The notes below the pieces were generated by a model. It saw only the letters and a program-made list of their open reading frames with translations. It ran no database searches and was not told the origin of the DNA. A stretch of 64,000 nucleotides of DNA from Argentina anserina (lineage: Eukaryota > Streptophyta > Magnoliopsida > Rosales > Rosaceae): NCBI RefSeq assembly GCF_933775445.1, contig NC_065878.1, positions 16,131,395-16,195,394 on the forward strand, written 5' to 3'. How positions within the stretch are numbered: the first letter of the stretch is position 1; each line of letters opens with the position of its first letter. The position numbers were made by a program, and so were the translations under genes. Shown here one piece after another: positions 24,631 through 36,267 of this stretch.

Positions 24631-26912
24631 GTACCTTTCTTGAGGATACATCCAAATACAGTGTACAGGGCCAGAAAACAGCACTTGTTCGGGAAGGTGG
24701 ATCAAAAGGTGGATCATGATTGTAAAGAAAGCTGGTGGGAAAATCCGCTCTAATTTGCAAAGGATGTAAACAATGTCTTCTTTCAACATAAGAACATCTG
24801 ACTTCTTCAACTCTTTAGCACACAACTTTTGAAAATTTTGGACAATGCTATTATTGGTTCCACCACATCATGAGGTAAATATGGTCGAATAACCACAGGA
24901 AGAAGTCGTTGCACCAACACATGACAATCATGAGTCTTCATTCCAACTATCTTATTTTCCGTCATTCTAATACACCGTGATATATTTCCCGCATACCCAT
25001 GAGGATACTTTACTCCTTTAAACCAAAGCAATACTTTTTTCTTCAAATTTGGTCTAATTGTGAAAGGTGCAATATGATATTTAATAGTTGACCCCATCTT
25101 CTTAGGCCACAACCGTCTGTGAATTTTCAACTCTTGAAGATTCTCTCGTGCTTTTGGGGTGTCTTTATTCTTGCCTTTAATGCTCAGAGTTGTTCCCACA
25201 ATGTTGTCAGTGACATTTTTCTCTATGTGCATGACATCTAAAGCATTCCTGAGTATCAATTTCGCCCAATAAGGCAAGTCAAAGAATATACTCTTGTGCG
25301 ACCAACACAAAAAATCATTAGGTCGCTCTGGAACTGGTACTCGTGGATCACAACTTAGCTGCCCAAAATCAAAGGAGTTTAACTTGTCCAAAATTTCATC
25401 ACCAGACCACTCTTGGGGTTTCATACGGAACTCTTGAAATCCGTCAAATGCAGCTGCATCATACCGCCACTCATGGTCTGCTGGAAGCCATCTACGGTGA
25501 CCTAGATAACACACCTTTCCAGCGTACCATTCAGAATGTACTTCACTTAAGCAGACCGGACAAGCATAATAGCCATTAGTGGCTTGCGATGACAACATCC
25601 CGTAACCAGGAAAATCGCTGATGGTCCACATCAATGCTGCTCTCATCATGAATGAAGTTCCACTGTGCCTATCAAATGTACGAGCTCCATTTTCCCATAA
25701 CATCAGCAATTCGTCAATCAATGGTTGCAGAAATACATCCAAACACTTTCCTGGTGACTGCGGACCAGGAATTAACAAAGTCAACATATTATATTCCTTC
25801 TTCATACACATCCAAGGAGGCAAGTTGTATGCCACAACCATCACGGGCCAAATACTATACGATAGATTCATATTTCCAAAAGGATTGAACCTGTCTGTTG
25901 CAAGTCCGAGTCTTACATTTCGAACATCTGCTGCAAAATCAGGAAATGATCTATCAAAGAATTTCCAAGCCTCACCATCTGCGGGATGTCTGAGTGTATC
26001 ATCATCTTTCCTCACTTCTGCGTGCCATCTCATCTCTTTTGAAGTGTGTGCAGACATGTAGAGACGTTTCAACCTAGGAATCAAGGGGAAATGACGGAGC
26101 ACCTTCACAGGTTTAGGTTTCTTCGTGGATGCAGAACATTCCTCCCACCTCGACTCGTGGCAAATGCGACAACTCTGCCTTTCGATGTCGTCCTTGTAAA
26201 ACAACATGCAGTTATTCTTACAAGTATGGATTTTATTATAACCGAGGCCGAGGCTTTTCAATATCCTTTTGCACTTGTAATAACTATCAGGAAGTAAGTT
26301 TCCTGGGGGAAGGACCTTCTTCCAACTCCTTAACGTCTCGTCAAAAGACTTATTTGACCATCTGTTATTCACTTTTAGATGCATTGGTTCGATGATGGTC
26401 CCCAAAACAGTCTTATCACAACCTTCAAATAAAGGAGTTTGAACACTAGCAAGCAACATGGTATAAGTATCATAATCTACATCACCATAGTTTGAGAAAT
26501 CATCACCTTGAAAAACAGTGGTGTCATAAACTACATTTTCCTCATGTCGTGCAGCAAACGAAGGAAAAGTATCATGTAAAATATGCATAGTAGGCTCCAC
26601 ATGAGGACTTACATAGTCACTTGATGACCCGACTTGCTGAAAGTATCCAGCTTGGATTTCTTCAAGTGAAGGATTATGATCTGCTACTTCACCGTGCTTG
26701 GTCCATATATTGTAACTGCGCATGATACCTTTCTGATTCAGGTGGTCATACATATCTTTGATTGACATTGCCTTCGTATTGCGACAGAATCTGCATGGAC
26801 ATAAGTGTAATTGACTTCCATCACCATGTTCAATTACAAACTTCACAAAATCAATGATTCCTTGTTGATATTCAGGGTTCCCCCTGCTGTATTGCATTCA
26901 TCTTTTGTCCAT
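24470..26912 (-). pseudogene. CACTA TNP2-type transposase, two lesions
   Basis: The long frame 24807-26897 (696 aa) carries the transposase-associated zinc domain (CPCRFCRNTKAMSIKDMYDHL), the TNP2 catalytic core (LRHPADGEAWKFFDRSFP, LGLATDRFNPFGNM, ATNGYYACPVCL) and the start of DUF4218 (ALDVMHIEKNV). The family normally starts MDK-x-W; that start is present at 26912, but codon 5 is TGA (26898-26900) in place of the usual Trp. A one-base loss near 24828-24832 shifts DUF4218 into the frame of 24635-24825. A GT-AG intron holding an (AT)n run leads to a last short exon, 24470-24563 (GSIAESYIVDE). Translation could restart at 26897, but the frameshift still truncates it. Confidence 0.9.
24598..24630. 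repeat. (AT)n microsatellite in transposase intron
   Basis: About 16 AT units directly after the splice donor of the TNP2-like gene. Confidence 0.9.
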
Positions 26913-27474
26913 GACCTGCCATATAATTATATCAATGACATATAAACACACATTACTAGTAACAATAAACATACATCTATGTCTTTGTTGCTTATTCACC
27001 TAGCTTCTACCTCCAGTTATATATGGTCCTAATCTCATTCACTACAACATAATCAAATGATTTTAAAAAATATATAATTAATTAATTAACTAACTAAATA
27101 ATTAATTAATCAACATAAATTCAAATTATTATCAACAAACTAAACACTATGTATATATAACAATATTCACAATATCATGAATCAACACAAATAGCATAAT
27201 CACTAAACTTGATGAACATATGGCTGAAATTCTTCATCGGAAAACTCATTAATTACTACAAAATATATATAGAAAGAAAAATATGGAAAAAGAGACTATA
27301 CTAACCTACCAAGTAATGGGTAGAGGTGGACTAAGCATTAGAAGATCCAACTTGAAGACATTAACCACCGAAATGAAAATCTGGCACAAGAATTTCAGAG
27401 CACCAGTTTTTTCTGTTTTTCCTTCGTTTCTGTCGATCTGGAAAGAGATCTAGATTATAAAGTCAAACTTTAAC

Positions 27475-27790
27475 TTAGACGACGAACGTTTTTGTCATCT
27501 AAGTAGATTTGTTCGTCACCTTACAATTTCTTAGACAACAAAATCTAAATGCGTCGTCTAAATTCTGTGCTGAGATGACAATGGAGCGGCTTGTTGACTA
27601 AGTCACCATCTTAGGTGACGATATTACATTTCGTCATCTAAAATACACAAGTAAGATGACAACACTGCATTTTGTCATTTAAGTGACACCTAGGCGACGA
27701 AAGTGTTCACTAAATTGACGGCTTTGTTTTCGTCGTCTTATAATTTCTTAGGTGACGACTGATTTTTGATGTTGTCATCTAAGTGCTATT
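27475..27790. repeat. CACTA subterminal repeats, right
   Basis: Same motif family as at the left end (for example CGTCATCTAA, TTAGGTGACGA, GTCGTCTAA), again in both orientations, next to the right terminal inverted repeat. Confidence 0.85.
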
Positions 27791-27804
27791 TTCTGGTAGT
27801 GTGT

Positions 27805-29640
27805 GTCACAATGAATAAATGGGTTTGTCAATCACACATCAGAACAAGGCACTAGTGTCAACCAATTCTTATGTTTCTTTTCTTTGGTTCAACACTAGCT
27901 ACAAATTTTACACTTGCTACAAATTTTACACTTGCAATTGTTCATATATCATGTTCAGAGCTATATCAAAAGAGCTTTATTATCCTTGCCCTCTTCCTCA
28001 TTATTTTTCTACTTGATCAATTTGCATGTCATATCTTTTTAATTGATTCTATAACTTTCTTGTTGATTGTTGAGACTTTATAACATAATATGCTATGATT
28101 TTGAAAATGATTGTTAGATCTTTCTAGAATTATCACCACTTTATGTCAAACATCCATGTGTCACTATTTGTGCCCGGCTTGGGACTCTTTAGTTAACCTC
28201 ATTGTGCATACATTAATCATTTTCTTTCATCACCAACATGTTACTACATTGTTTAGTATAGTTATATCTCTATCCTTGTCTTTGAGACTTGGCAGAGCTT
28301 GATTTTGGTTTTGATATGGAGTGATGAGGTGAACTAAGTGTGGGGGAAGGATATATGTGTGTGTTGAAATAAAAAAATGTTGAATTCGTGGAGAAGAAAA
28401 GAGAAATTTGCGATCAAGAACAAGAAAATAGATTTCGGTAGAAAAGAAAGTAGACACGAATGAGTTGTCTTGAAGTGAAATTGGAGCTGTGTTTATTATT
28501 AAAGGCTCAAAACAGTTTATTATAGTATTTGTTCGTTTTCACATGGTTAGAATGATGCTTAGATCCAAAAAAAAAATTGATATTTAGCCCTCAAAGGTGT
28601 TTGATGACATAAGGAAGTATGTTTGTGTTTTGCTAAGTCTTTATGATGACTTTTGTAATTCCTTGATAAAAATTCATACCCTTAGTTGAGCCTTATTAAT
28701 TACAACCATTTATAAAGATTCACATGATTCTTAAAATGAGTAGTCTTTGATCTATGCATGTGATTGGTATCATTCATGAGATTTCCGAATTGGTTTCACT
28801 ATGTGCTTCAAATATATAAATTATGCATGTGAAAAGATTTTAAGCATGAGCCATAATTTTGAGAGAAAATAAGAGTTCACACATTGTGAGGAATGAATTT
28901 GAATTTGTTTTGAAACATGTTGAGCATAATATCACAATTGTTCTGTCATGTCTTACTTGTTATATGAGATCTACATGTTTAATTAACCTTCGAATTATGT
29001 TTGTTGATTTCAGTTAAGTGTTATTCTTAATACCATGAGAGTAAAAAATTATGTGACAAGTGTTAAGGGTAATATATTAAGTTTAGGGCAAAATTATCTA
29101 GTTACAAATGTCCATTTTTATTTTCAGGAGACCAACCCTAAAGTAATAAACTACGAAATGAAAAAAAAACCATGTTGTTAGTTAAGTTAAAAAAACGGAT
29201 ACTCTAAAAAAAAAAGATTATAAGAATAATTTATATTATTAATGAAAACATTTAGATTAAATACCTAAGTGTTAAGGGTAATATAGTCAGTCTAGTCTAG
29301 TCTATGAGTGTTTGCTAGTGACTAGCAGTATTCTTTACTCCTTTGTTATCGTGTTTGTTTTAAGATTCTTTTTCTATAATAAATGGATCAGCTTAAAAGC
29401 ATCAAAGCTCTACAATTGCTTGTAATGATGCATCCAAATGATCATGTTGATATGCATGACACCATTGTACTGGAAAGAGAGGCAATTGAACTTCAAGTGA
29501 GTTATTATCACCTAGGATCCGGTCCTCTTTTCTTTTTTTCTTTTTTTCTTTTTTTTAGTTTTAGTGTATTGTTTTAATTTGAATTTATGGTGTAAATCTT
29601 TTCGGGGTTAGAGTTAGTCAAATTCTAGGGGCACTAACAA
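27805..29640 (+). other. Non-coding, possible Ty3/gypsy 3' region remnant
   Basis: No coding gene. The motif CTAAGTGTGGGGGAAGG at about 28335-28351, followed by text such as TTCATACCCTTAGTTGAGCC (28670-28689), resembles the non-coding 3' region of Tat/Athila gypsy elements. No LTR edges were found. A 17-bp unit ending CTACAAATTTTACACTTG is duplicated at about 27897-27930. The assignment is a memory-based resemblance and weak. Confidence 0.3.
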
Positions 29641-29648
29641 GACTTCTT

Positions 29649-29820
29649 TTGCATATGTCACCAAGTTAATAATTCACTATGCATATTTAGATTTGATTGC
29701 CGAAGTCTTGCATATGTCACCAAGTTAATAATTCACTATGCATATTTAGATTTGATTGCCGAAGTCTTGCATATGTCACCAAGTTAATAATTCACTATGC
29801 ATATTTAGATTTGATTGCCG
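29649..29820. repeat. 59-bp tandem repeat, three copies
   Basis: GCATATGTCACCAAGTTAAT starts at 29651, 29710 and 29769, giving a 59-base period with copies that look identical. Such identity implies recent amplification. The unit holds no recognised signal. Confidence 0.95.
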
Positions 29821-30770
29821 TTCCAACGTGTAGTACTGTACTACTTGGATGTAAGGATAATTTTCCTAATAATACTTGTTGACGGTTGTAAAAAAATTGG
29901 TTGGTGTCCTAATGAGTTGATTGTGCTCGTCTTGAAAATGAAGCTATGTTTTTCCTAATACAGTAAATTTCTCTTTCCATATGCATATTAGTACTTTGAT
30001 TAAAGCATGCCAAGAACATATAAATGTTCTTAAGAAAAACATCAACATCAGAGTGTCATGCTATGGTGTTGGCATTCATTACATAATAACTCAACATAAA
30101 AACGTGGGGTGACACATCATGATATTGGCACCGATTACCTTATTAGTACTGATAACGCAACAAAAAGACGCGGGGTGGTAATACTTCTTTCACAAGTTGT
30201 TATTAAATATCTTTAAAGTTGTACTTTATCTCCCAATTAAGATGAGAAATCTGTTTTTTCTCGTCTTTTTTTATGGGATATGGAAGCTCTTGTATTGTGT
30301 TTTTTTTTTCTCAAGTTTTAGTATATCTTACTCACCGTAGTGAGCTGCCAACATCAGTCAGTTAGAATTCCATTTTCCTCACTGATCAAAATATTCGGAT
30401 GAAATGAATGGTTTGATAATTTGGTTTGGTAAAATGTATACTCCTCGAACTACATGTGTTTATTTTAAGTAGTTGGCTTCATTCAATCTCAGCACGTTTT
30501 TATCAGCCAACTTTCAGAAACTTCTGTAATATAATGTATATTCTAAATCAACGTATGTGTGCACCAGTTGTGAAACAAACACACCAGATATACGAACTTC
30601 GCGAGTAGGTAGTGGTGTAGCCAAAAATATCATTTAGGAGGGTTAAGATTTGATTAATACCGTTCATAGTAAACGCACATGAGCGATATGAAATAACATA
30701 AAATAACGATAGTTAGAAACAAATAATTATTTTATAAGTCATTTTTCTGATTTCAAAGTGATATTCTTCA
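29821..30770. other. Intergenic, no gene seen
   Basis: AT-rich. A diverged duplication of about 60 bp can be followed at 30085-30120 and 30140-30177 (AACTCAACATAAAAACGTGGGGTG against AACGCAACAAAAAGACGCGGGGTG-like text). No coding sequence. Confidence 0.4.
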
Positions 30771-31054
30771 TCTATACTATTAATAACCCAAACACACTTT
30801 ATCAACTAAAAGAGTTATGAAAAAACATGAGAATCCTCCGACCATATTTTATTTTTAATACATTTTAATATATGAAGGGTATATATGTAAATAACAAAAT
30901 ATAGAAAAGTAAATACAAAATATAATGAATAGTTATCACAAATTTGCCCACTATCTTCACAAATAACTTTCCAATTTCTACTTTTACATGTGGGTAACTT
31001 CCTTCTCTCCCTATATGGTTATATTTATATGCGTAGCATATGTGCGAAGGCTAG
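30771..31054 (+). mobile_element. Small non-autonomous Helitron
   Basis: Starts TCTATACTATTAATAA, a common plant Helitron 5' end, and ends CTAG. A hairpin ATATGC-GTA-GCATAT (31027-31041) lies 13 bases before the end. The base before is A and the base after is T, so it sits in the AT dinucleotide Helitrons target, without a target duplication. At 284 bp it carries no Rep/helicase. Confidence 0.7.
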
Positions 31055-31817
31055 TATATGTATATATTTTAACATGTACACATACATTTTTGTAGCTCAC
31101 ATCAAATCATAATTCTATTGATCAACTTATCTATATAAACTACTTCTTATCACGCAAATTTATCTATACATACAATAGCTAATTTAATTATATTTAGAAT
31201 AGATATGTCAAGCAAAAGGAGACAGTGACCATGAGAAGCAATAAAAAAAAAAGAAGCAATCAAGCAAATTATATATGGATTATGGAGCAAGTCATTATTA
31301 ATTAATTAATAAATGATGTAAAAAACTACATAAGCGATAAACTCTACATGAATCGGTCATAGCTTCCTTTAATTTTTAGATATTCTTATTTGAGGAGGGT
31401 CATTATGTATGATATCTGTACGTAATTACCATAATAATCAACCAACGGCTGCTTAGCTTCAGAAACTCAGATGAGTCAATTGACCCCCTACCCTCCTTAT
31501 GCCCATGCAAGCTGGCTAATAATTCTTGTTCCTCATTAATTTGCTCATATTGCTTGTCTGTAAATGGATGGCAAATATATTCGAGTATTGCATAAAGCCA
31601 TACTATAAATGCAAAATTTGCTGCTACTTATCTTTGTGGATTGTTCACTCCAACAGGCAATTCAAGTTACAAAGAGTATGGAGCTTGGCAACGAAGAGCT
31701 TACTGAGGCTATGCAGCAAAATAGCAGGAGCATGACTTGTTTTCTGCTTAGCTTAATGTACTGACCGCTGTACAACTTTTGATGCTATTTTTTTCACTCA
31801 TGAGATGTATATAAATT
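31055..31817. other. Intergenic, no gene seen
   Basis: AT-rich sequence with no supported feature. Confidence 0.4.
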
Positions 31818-32222
31818 GTTGAGGGCAAGGACTAAAAAATTAATAATTTCCACGAAATTATCGGTTTTTTGAGCCACTGAAATTATCTTTGCCTACCAAT
31901 AGAATTCCGTCCGATATTTCATGATATTTCTGCAATATCTGGCAAAATCTCATATAAACCTAGTTTGATCCAAGTTGAATAGAAACACATCCGTCTTGAG
32001 GAGATTCGAACCTTAGATTGCCCATGTAGTAAATTAGCACCTCAACCATCCTTGCTAAGCCAACTTTTGGTTTATTCATGTTGGTTTTAATATATAAATC
32101 TCAAATAATTCATATTTTTTTAATTCAAAATTTTAACTATAACGATATTTCTACCGAAATATCTATATTTTAGAATATCGAAATTTCCAATCTCCTCGAT
32201 ATTTTAATCCTTGGTCGAGGGT
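31818..32222 (-). repeat. Diverged element with imperfect inverted ends and a tRNA-like head
   Basis: Ends are loosely inverted (GGCAAGGACTAAAAAATT against, reversed, GACCAAGGATTAAAATAT). On the minus strand at about 31990-32070 there is an A-box-like TTGGCTTAGCAAGG followed by a B-box-like GGTTCGAATCTCC, the layout of a SINE head. ATATTTC/GAAATAT motifs surround it. Either a SINE inserted in a MITE, or one family with both parts. No target duplication was found. Confidence 0.4.
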
Positions 32223-32274
32223 TATTGATTTGGTATCTAATTAATTAATGTTGCTAGTTTCCTATTCTAAAAAA

Positions 32275-32320
32275 ATTACTACTACTACTACTACTAATAT
32301 ATATATATATATATATATAG
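32275..32320. repeat. (ACT)n then (AT)n microsatellite
   Basis: About seven ACT units run directly into about twelve AT units. Confidence 0.9.
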
Positions 32321-32443
32321 CAAAGTTCACCCTAGTTTCAACTCAAGCCCACCTAAGACTCAAATCCTAGCCCAAATCTGGTTAGAATACTTAATATTAG
32401 CCATTATTTGCCCAAAAAAAGGGAAAGAAGTTATGAGACTTTG

Positions 32444-32452
<9 letters not shown>

Positions 32453-32521
<69 letters not shown>
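32453..32521. repeat. (CT)n microsatellite
   Basis: An uninterrupted run of about 34 CT units, bordered by C-runs. Likely length-polymorphic. The open frames it creates (poly-Leu-Ser) are artefacts. Confidence 0.97.
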
Positions 32522-32523
<2 letters not shown>

Positions 32524-33410
32524 CCAAAAGAATTGGCAATCAAGTCCCTACGAACTTTTCATTCTCCGTCATCCTACTCAAAGCCAAAATAAGTATTTCA
32601 ATTGAATCAATTCATATTTAGGATTAAAATTTGAGGAAAATCTGGTAGTTTGCATTTGGAAAAATCTTATCTAGATAGAATAATTTATAGATATCATTCA
32701 ATGGGGGATGCAGATCTATTTGTTAGTCCATTACACGTTTTCAGTCATGAATATTATTAAGATAGACTCAGAAGTAAGATTGAAGATGAGTTTCTTGATG
32801 ATTGCATGGTCTTCACATTGAGAAGGAGTGCACCGATTATATTGACAATACGGTGGTGATTAAAGATTTTGAGAATTTATCGAACCGTAAAGTCAAATTT
32901 AACTCATTATGTAGGTATATTTTTATTTTCTAATCAGTAAAATTTTCTTACACTGTCGATATTTCTCATTATACTATATTTATATATTTAATTAATAAAC
33001 TCAAGTCTGATCTGCCACTGCATGCAATTTTGCTTCCATGATCTAAATAGCCTGTTTAGGCTGGTATCAGGAACCCGTTCATTTTAATATACCAATACAT
33101 TGATAATGCACCACGTAAGTACAGGGGGCGCTTTCAAGAATCGATGATAAGGACTTCTACAGGAACCCCATCGTGAAATCCAGGTGGTCAGGCAGTTACA
33201 GGATGCATTATTGGAACATGATCGTGAATCAATAAAGCCAGGCTTCACCAAATAATTGGTAAAACACACTACCAAATTATCAAAGAAGTCCAGACATTAG
33301 TTTTTCAGACAAAGTGAATTTCATATCATGTGAGCACAACAAGATTACTTCGTTCCAACATTCTATGCTTAAACAACACTAACTACAAATAAATGCAATT
33401 GCACAGATCT
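32522..33410. other. Intergenic and 3' flank of the LRAT-like gene
   Basis: No coding feature. Bases from about 33060 to 33410 may be 3' UTR of the minus-strand gene next to it. Confidence 0.4.
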
Positions 33411-35499
33411 TCAGAGCTGTATTAAAGGAACTTCACTATCTTTGGCCTCTTCCTCATGGTCACTTGTCCACCCCAAGTTCACAGCCAAATCTTCCACGGC
33501 CACCTTGATCACGTCGGTGCGGACACCAATGTCAGTTGAATACCTGCTCATACAATACATCCCGGCTGTTGCAGTAGCAACACCAACTGGGCCTGGCATC
33601 AGCAATGTTAGAGGAGAAGAAAGCATGGCCGCCAGTGGGGCACCAATAACAGAAGCAGCTTGGCCACTTCTTCCAACTCCCTGCTTATCCATTATCAGAA
33701 GACCAGTTTTACAATACATTGCAAAGTCCTCGCAGTTGTTTTGAAACACATCGTAATTGCCAAATCCATTCTGAAGAAGATACATAGCGCGGTGGATGAT
33801 AGATTCAGGGGAGTCAGATGCTGCAGTGGTGCATGTGCCACCCCGTACTTTGGATAGGAAAACTGAAGGCGTAACCCCGTACTCAAAGCAGTAAATGGAT
33901 CCATTTCTCAGGAAGCAGTCGAGGCATGAGAGGACAACACCACTATTGGGTTGCCTGAATCCACAGTCAGGAAAGGTGGGACAGGACATTGAATCATAAG
34001 ATTTGCCAGTGCCAGTACTTGAACTAGGCTTTTTCTCGGGTGTAAAATGCACCACCTTGCTTCCTCCGAGATAAATACCTGCACAGTATGATATACAGTA
34101 CATTTACAACTAATTTTGATACAAGCATACAGAGAGAGAGAAAGAAAAAACTTTTGATACAAGCACTCAATCGAGTAAACCACTGGATGGACCTACAACA
34201 TAATTTCTAAGAAAGTAAAAAATGTGAACAGGAGTAGTCTTAATCAGATGGACTGATAATGTGAACACAATACAAGTTCAATGGAAAGCACAAATCAAGT
34301 GAAAGAGCCCCTATAGTGAATAGTGATAATGACATACAATTTTAGATCAAACCCCCAGTCAAAACTTGCAGAATAACTCAAGACATATTTCCAGGTACAT
34401 TCTCAGATTTATGGTACGTATGACTGGTCTGAGATCCACTGCTACCTAACAAACTGGGTATTTTCAGGTATTTCTGATTTTTTTTAAGAGTCCGAATTAT
34501 GATAAAGAAGTCTCAAATTCTGAAACGATTGATGGGTTATAATCAGTTAAAATTAAAATTACAATCAAAGAGGGATCTATCCCACAAGGGGAGGAACAAA
34601 AAGCGGTGTGTAATTCTATCATTTCTTTGTTGAGCCATACAAACTGTCCAACAAACTCTTCAAAACCGTAGTAGTGATGGAATACCGTTCTGCAGCTAAA
34701 TTGAAAGTATGTGAAGTCAAAGCATGAAAATTTCCAAGCTTCATGATAACTAGCAACAAGGGTAATTCACAAACATGTTATAAATCTTGAATGGCATGGG
34801 ATCATGCCACACCAAAATCAACCAATATGAATCACATGAAACTCCTGTTCAGACCTACTAATGGAAAATTACCAGAGCAAATAAGGAGATTCAGTCACAT
34901 CACACAAGAATTAGCAATTGCCTCACTCTGGGAAAGTAGAAACGGCATAGCACTTATTTCCAAAAAGTCAATGGTAGAATCTCCCAACTATGGGAGATCT
35001 AAACTTCAATAAGGACTCAACCAGATGTAAATTGATATCTCAAGAATCTTACACTTAATCTCTTCTATAATCATTCCTTCCGTGGATTAACGTCAGAGTC
35101 CTTGAACCTTAATCAAGGAATCCACAATCATAAACTTGCAATCAAAGAACTTTACAATTCAATATACAATAGAAGAATTGCAAAGGTACACACTTCGAAA
35201 GCAATACCATAAAAATGTGAAAGCTTTTAGATGACGCACAATTCACAGCTCCATGAAAAACGTTGATTGAAAGCCAGAAAGCAAATTGATACAAACAGCA
35301 AGAAAACCCAGAAACAACAATAAGTCAATAACACATTATGAATCCACATTGTGCAATTCTACAGAACCCTGAAACTAACAGAGCAAAATGAGATAAGAGT
35401 GGAACCATGGTGAGAGTAGGCGAAGACAGCTCTATAAGTGTAGATGTGATCTCCTGGCTTGATCTCATCCCTCTCAACTTTGTTACTCAGCAAACCCAT
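33411..35499 (-). CDS. LRAT/NC-domain containing protein
   Basis: Two exons, 35406-35499 and 33411-34078, join in frame to 253 aa across a 1.3-kb intron. The start [20 protein letters not shown] matches the plant NC-domain family, placing the PGDHIY His motif early and the second His block (HHGIYLGG...VVHFT) across the intron. The conserved Cys motif NCEDFAMYC lies near residue 165. These are the His and Cys positions of the LRAT-like NlpC/P60 fold, acyltransferase or thiol hydrolase in animals. The plant substrate is not known to me. A Gly/Ala-rich hydrophobic stretch (about 185-215) could be a membrane segment. The donor reads G|GTTCCA, weaker than usual, but the protein joins correctly. 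Same strand as FKGP, about 770 bp downstream of its stop. Confidence 0.93.
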
Positions 35500-35699
35500 C
35501 TCTCTCTACTCTCTAGCCTAACAAACCAAATCAGAAACAGACTACAAAACAAACGTAGATAAAGAGTCCCACATTAGTCAGAACTGTCAAACAGATAAAC
35601 AAACATAAACAGAGAAGCAGAAGAAAAGGAAGATTCGCGTACCAAGGAATCAGGTTAACCACCTTTACCAAACCAGCATTGGATTTTTCATTTCAACTC

Positions 35700-35732
<33 letters not shown>
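35700..35732. repeat. (ATG)n microsatellite
   Basis: About eleven ATG/GAT units in the region upstream of the LRAT-like gene start. Confidence 0.95.
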
Positions 35733-36267
35733 GGTGGGTGTTTAATGTGATGATGACCCTTCGGTTTTTCCACCCCAAATTGACTTGGAGTCTTTGAAGA
35801 ACAAGTGGAAAAATGTATCCAATAGTGTAGAGCCCAACGACTCTTCAATAACGTAATCAATTTTGTTCCACATATTAAACAGCAAAAGGAAAGCTCTCCA
35901 TGCTTGGGATTCTTTGCCTTGTTCCCACGTTATACATGTCTCTACTTTCATATTCGCAGCTTGCCTTTCATGTCTTTATGTCTTTCTTTTTTTTTCTTTT
36001 CTATTTTACTAGTGTGAGAAATACTTTTGTAAGTATGTAACTAGACAGAAACACCATATGTGCTACAGCCGAAGTCCTTAATTTGGATCATGAACAATAT
36101 TAGATACAAAGTATTTAGTATGATACAATGTAGTTGTGAATATAAGGATATCTGCTTCAGGTTCTTACTAGTATACAGAATTTCGGATGAATTGAAGAAT
36201 GTATGAGAAACCAAGAATCAGTTTGAAAATATGGTAATGCACACTGTAAGAAAACATGTATAATCAT

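Larger units (their letters stand above)
21184..27804 (-). mobile_element. CACTA (En/Spm) DNA transposon, near complete
   Basis: Element 21187-27801 (6615 bp). The terminal inverted repeat is CACTACCAGAA at 21187-21197 and TTCTGGTAGTG at 27791-27801. A perfect 3-bp duplication TGT flanks it (21184-21186, 27802-27804). Both subterminal zones (about 21200-21640 and 27475-27790) are packed with short direct and inverted copies of TTAGRTGACGA/CGTCGCCTAAG-type motifs, where the TNPA-like protein would bind. Inside, on the minus strand, are a TNP2 transposase gene and a second Ptta/En/Spm-type gene. At least two lesions in the transposase suggest this copy no longer moves on its own. Confidence 0.96.

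Noticed and set aside
25621..26061. 146-codon plus frame
   Set aside because: Antisense shadow of the CACTA transposase frame.
29383..29577. Short frame MDQLKSIKALQLLVMMHPND with a possible donor near 29498
   Set aside because: Only one possible exon, followed by a T-rich run; no downstream exon found.
32408..32621. Poly-Leu-Ser open frames
   Set aside because: Translation of the (CT)n microsatellite.
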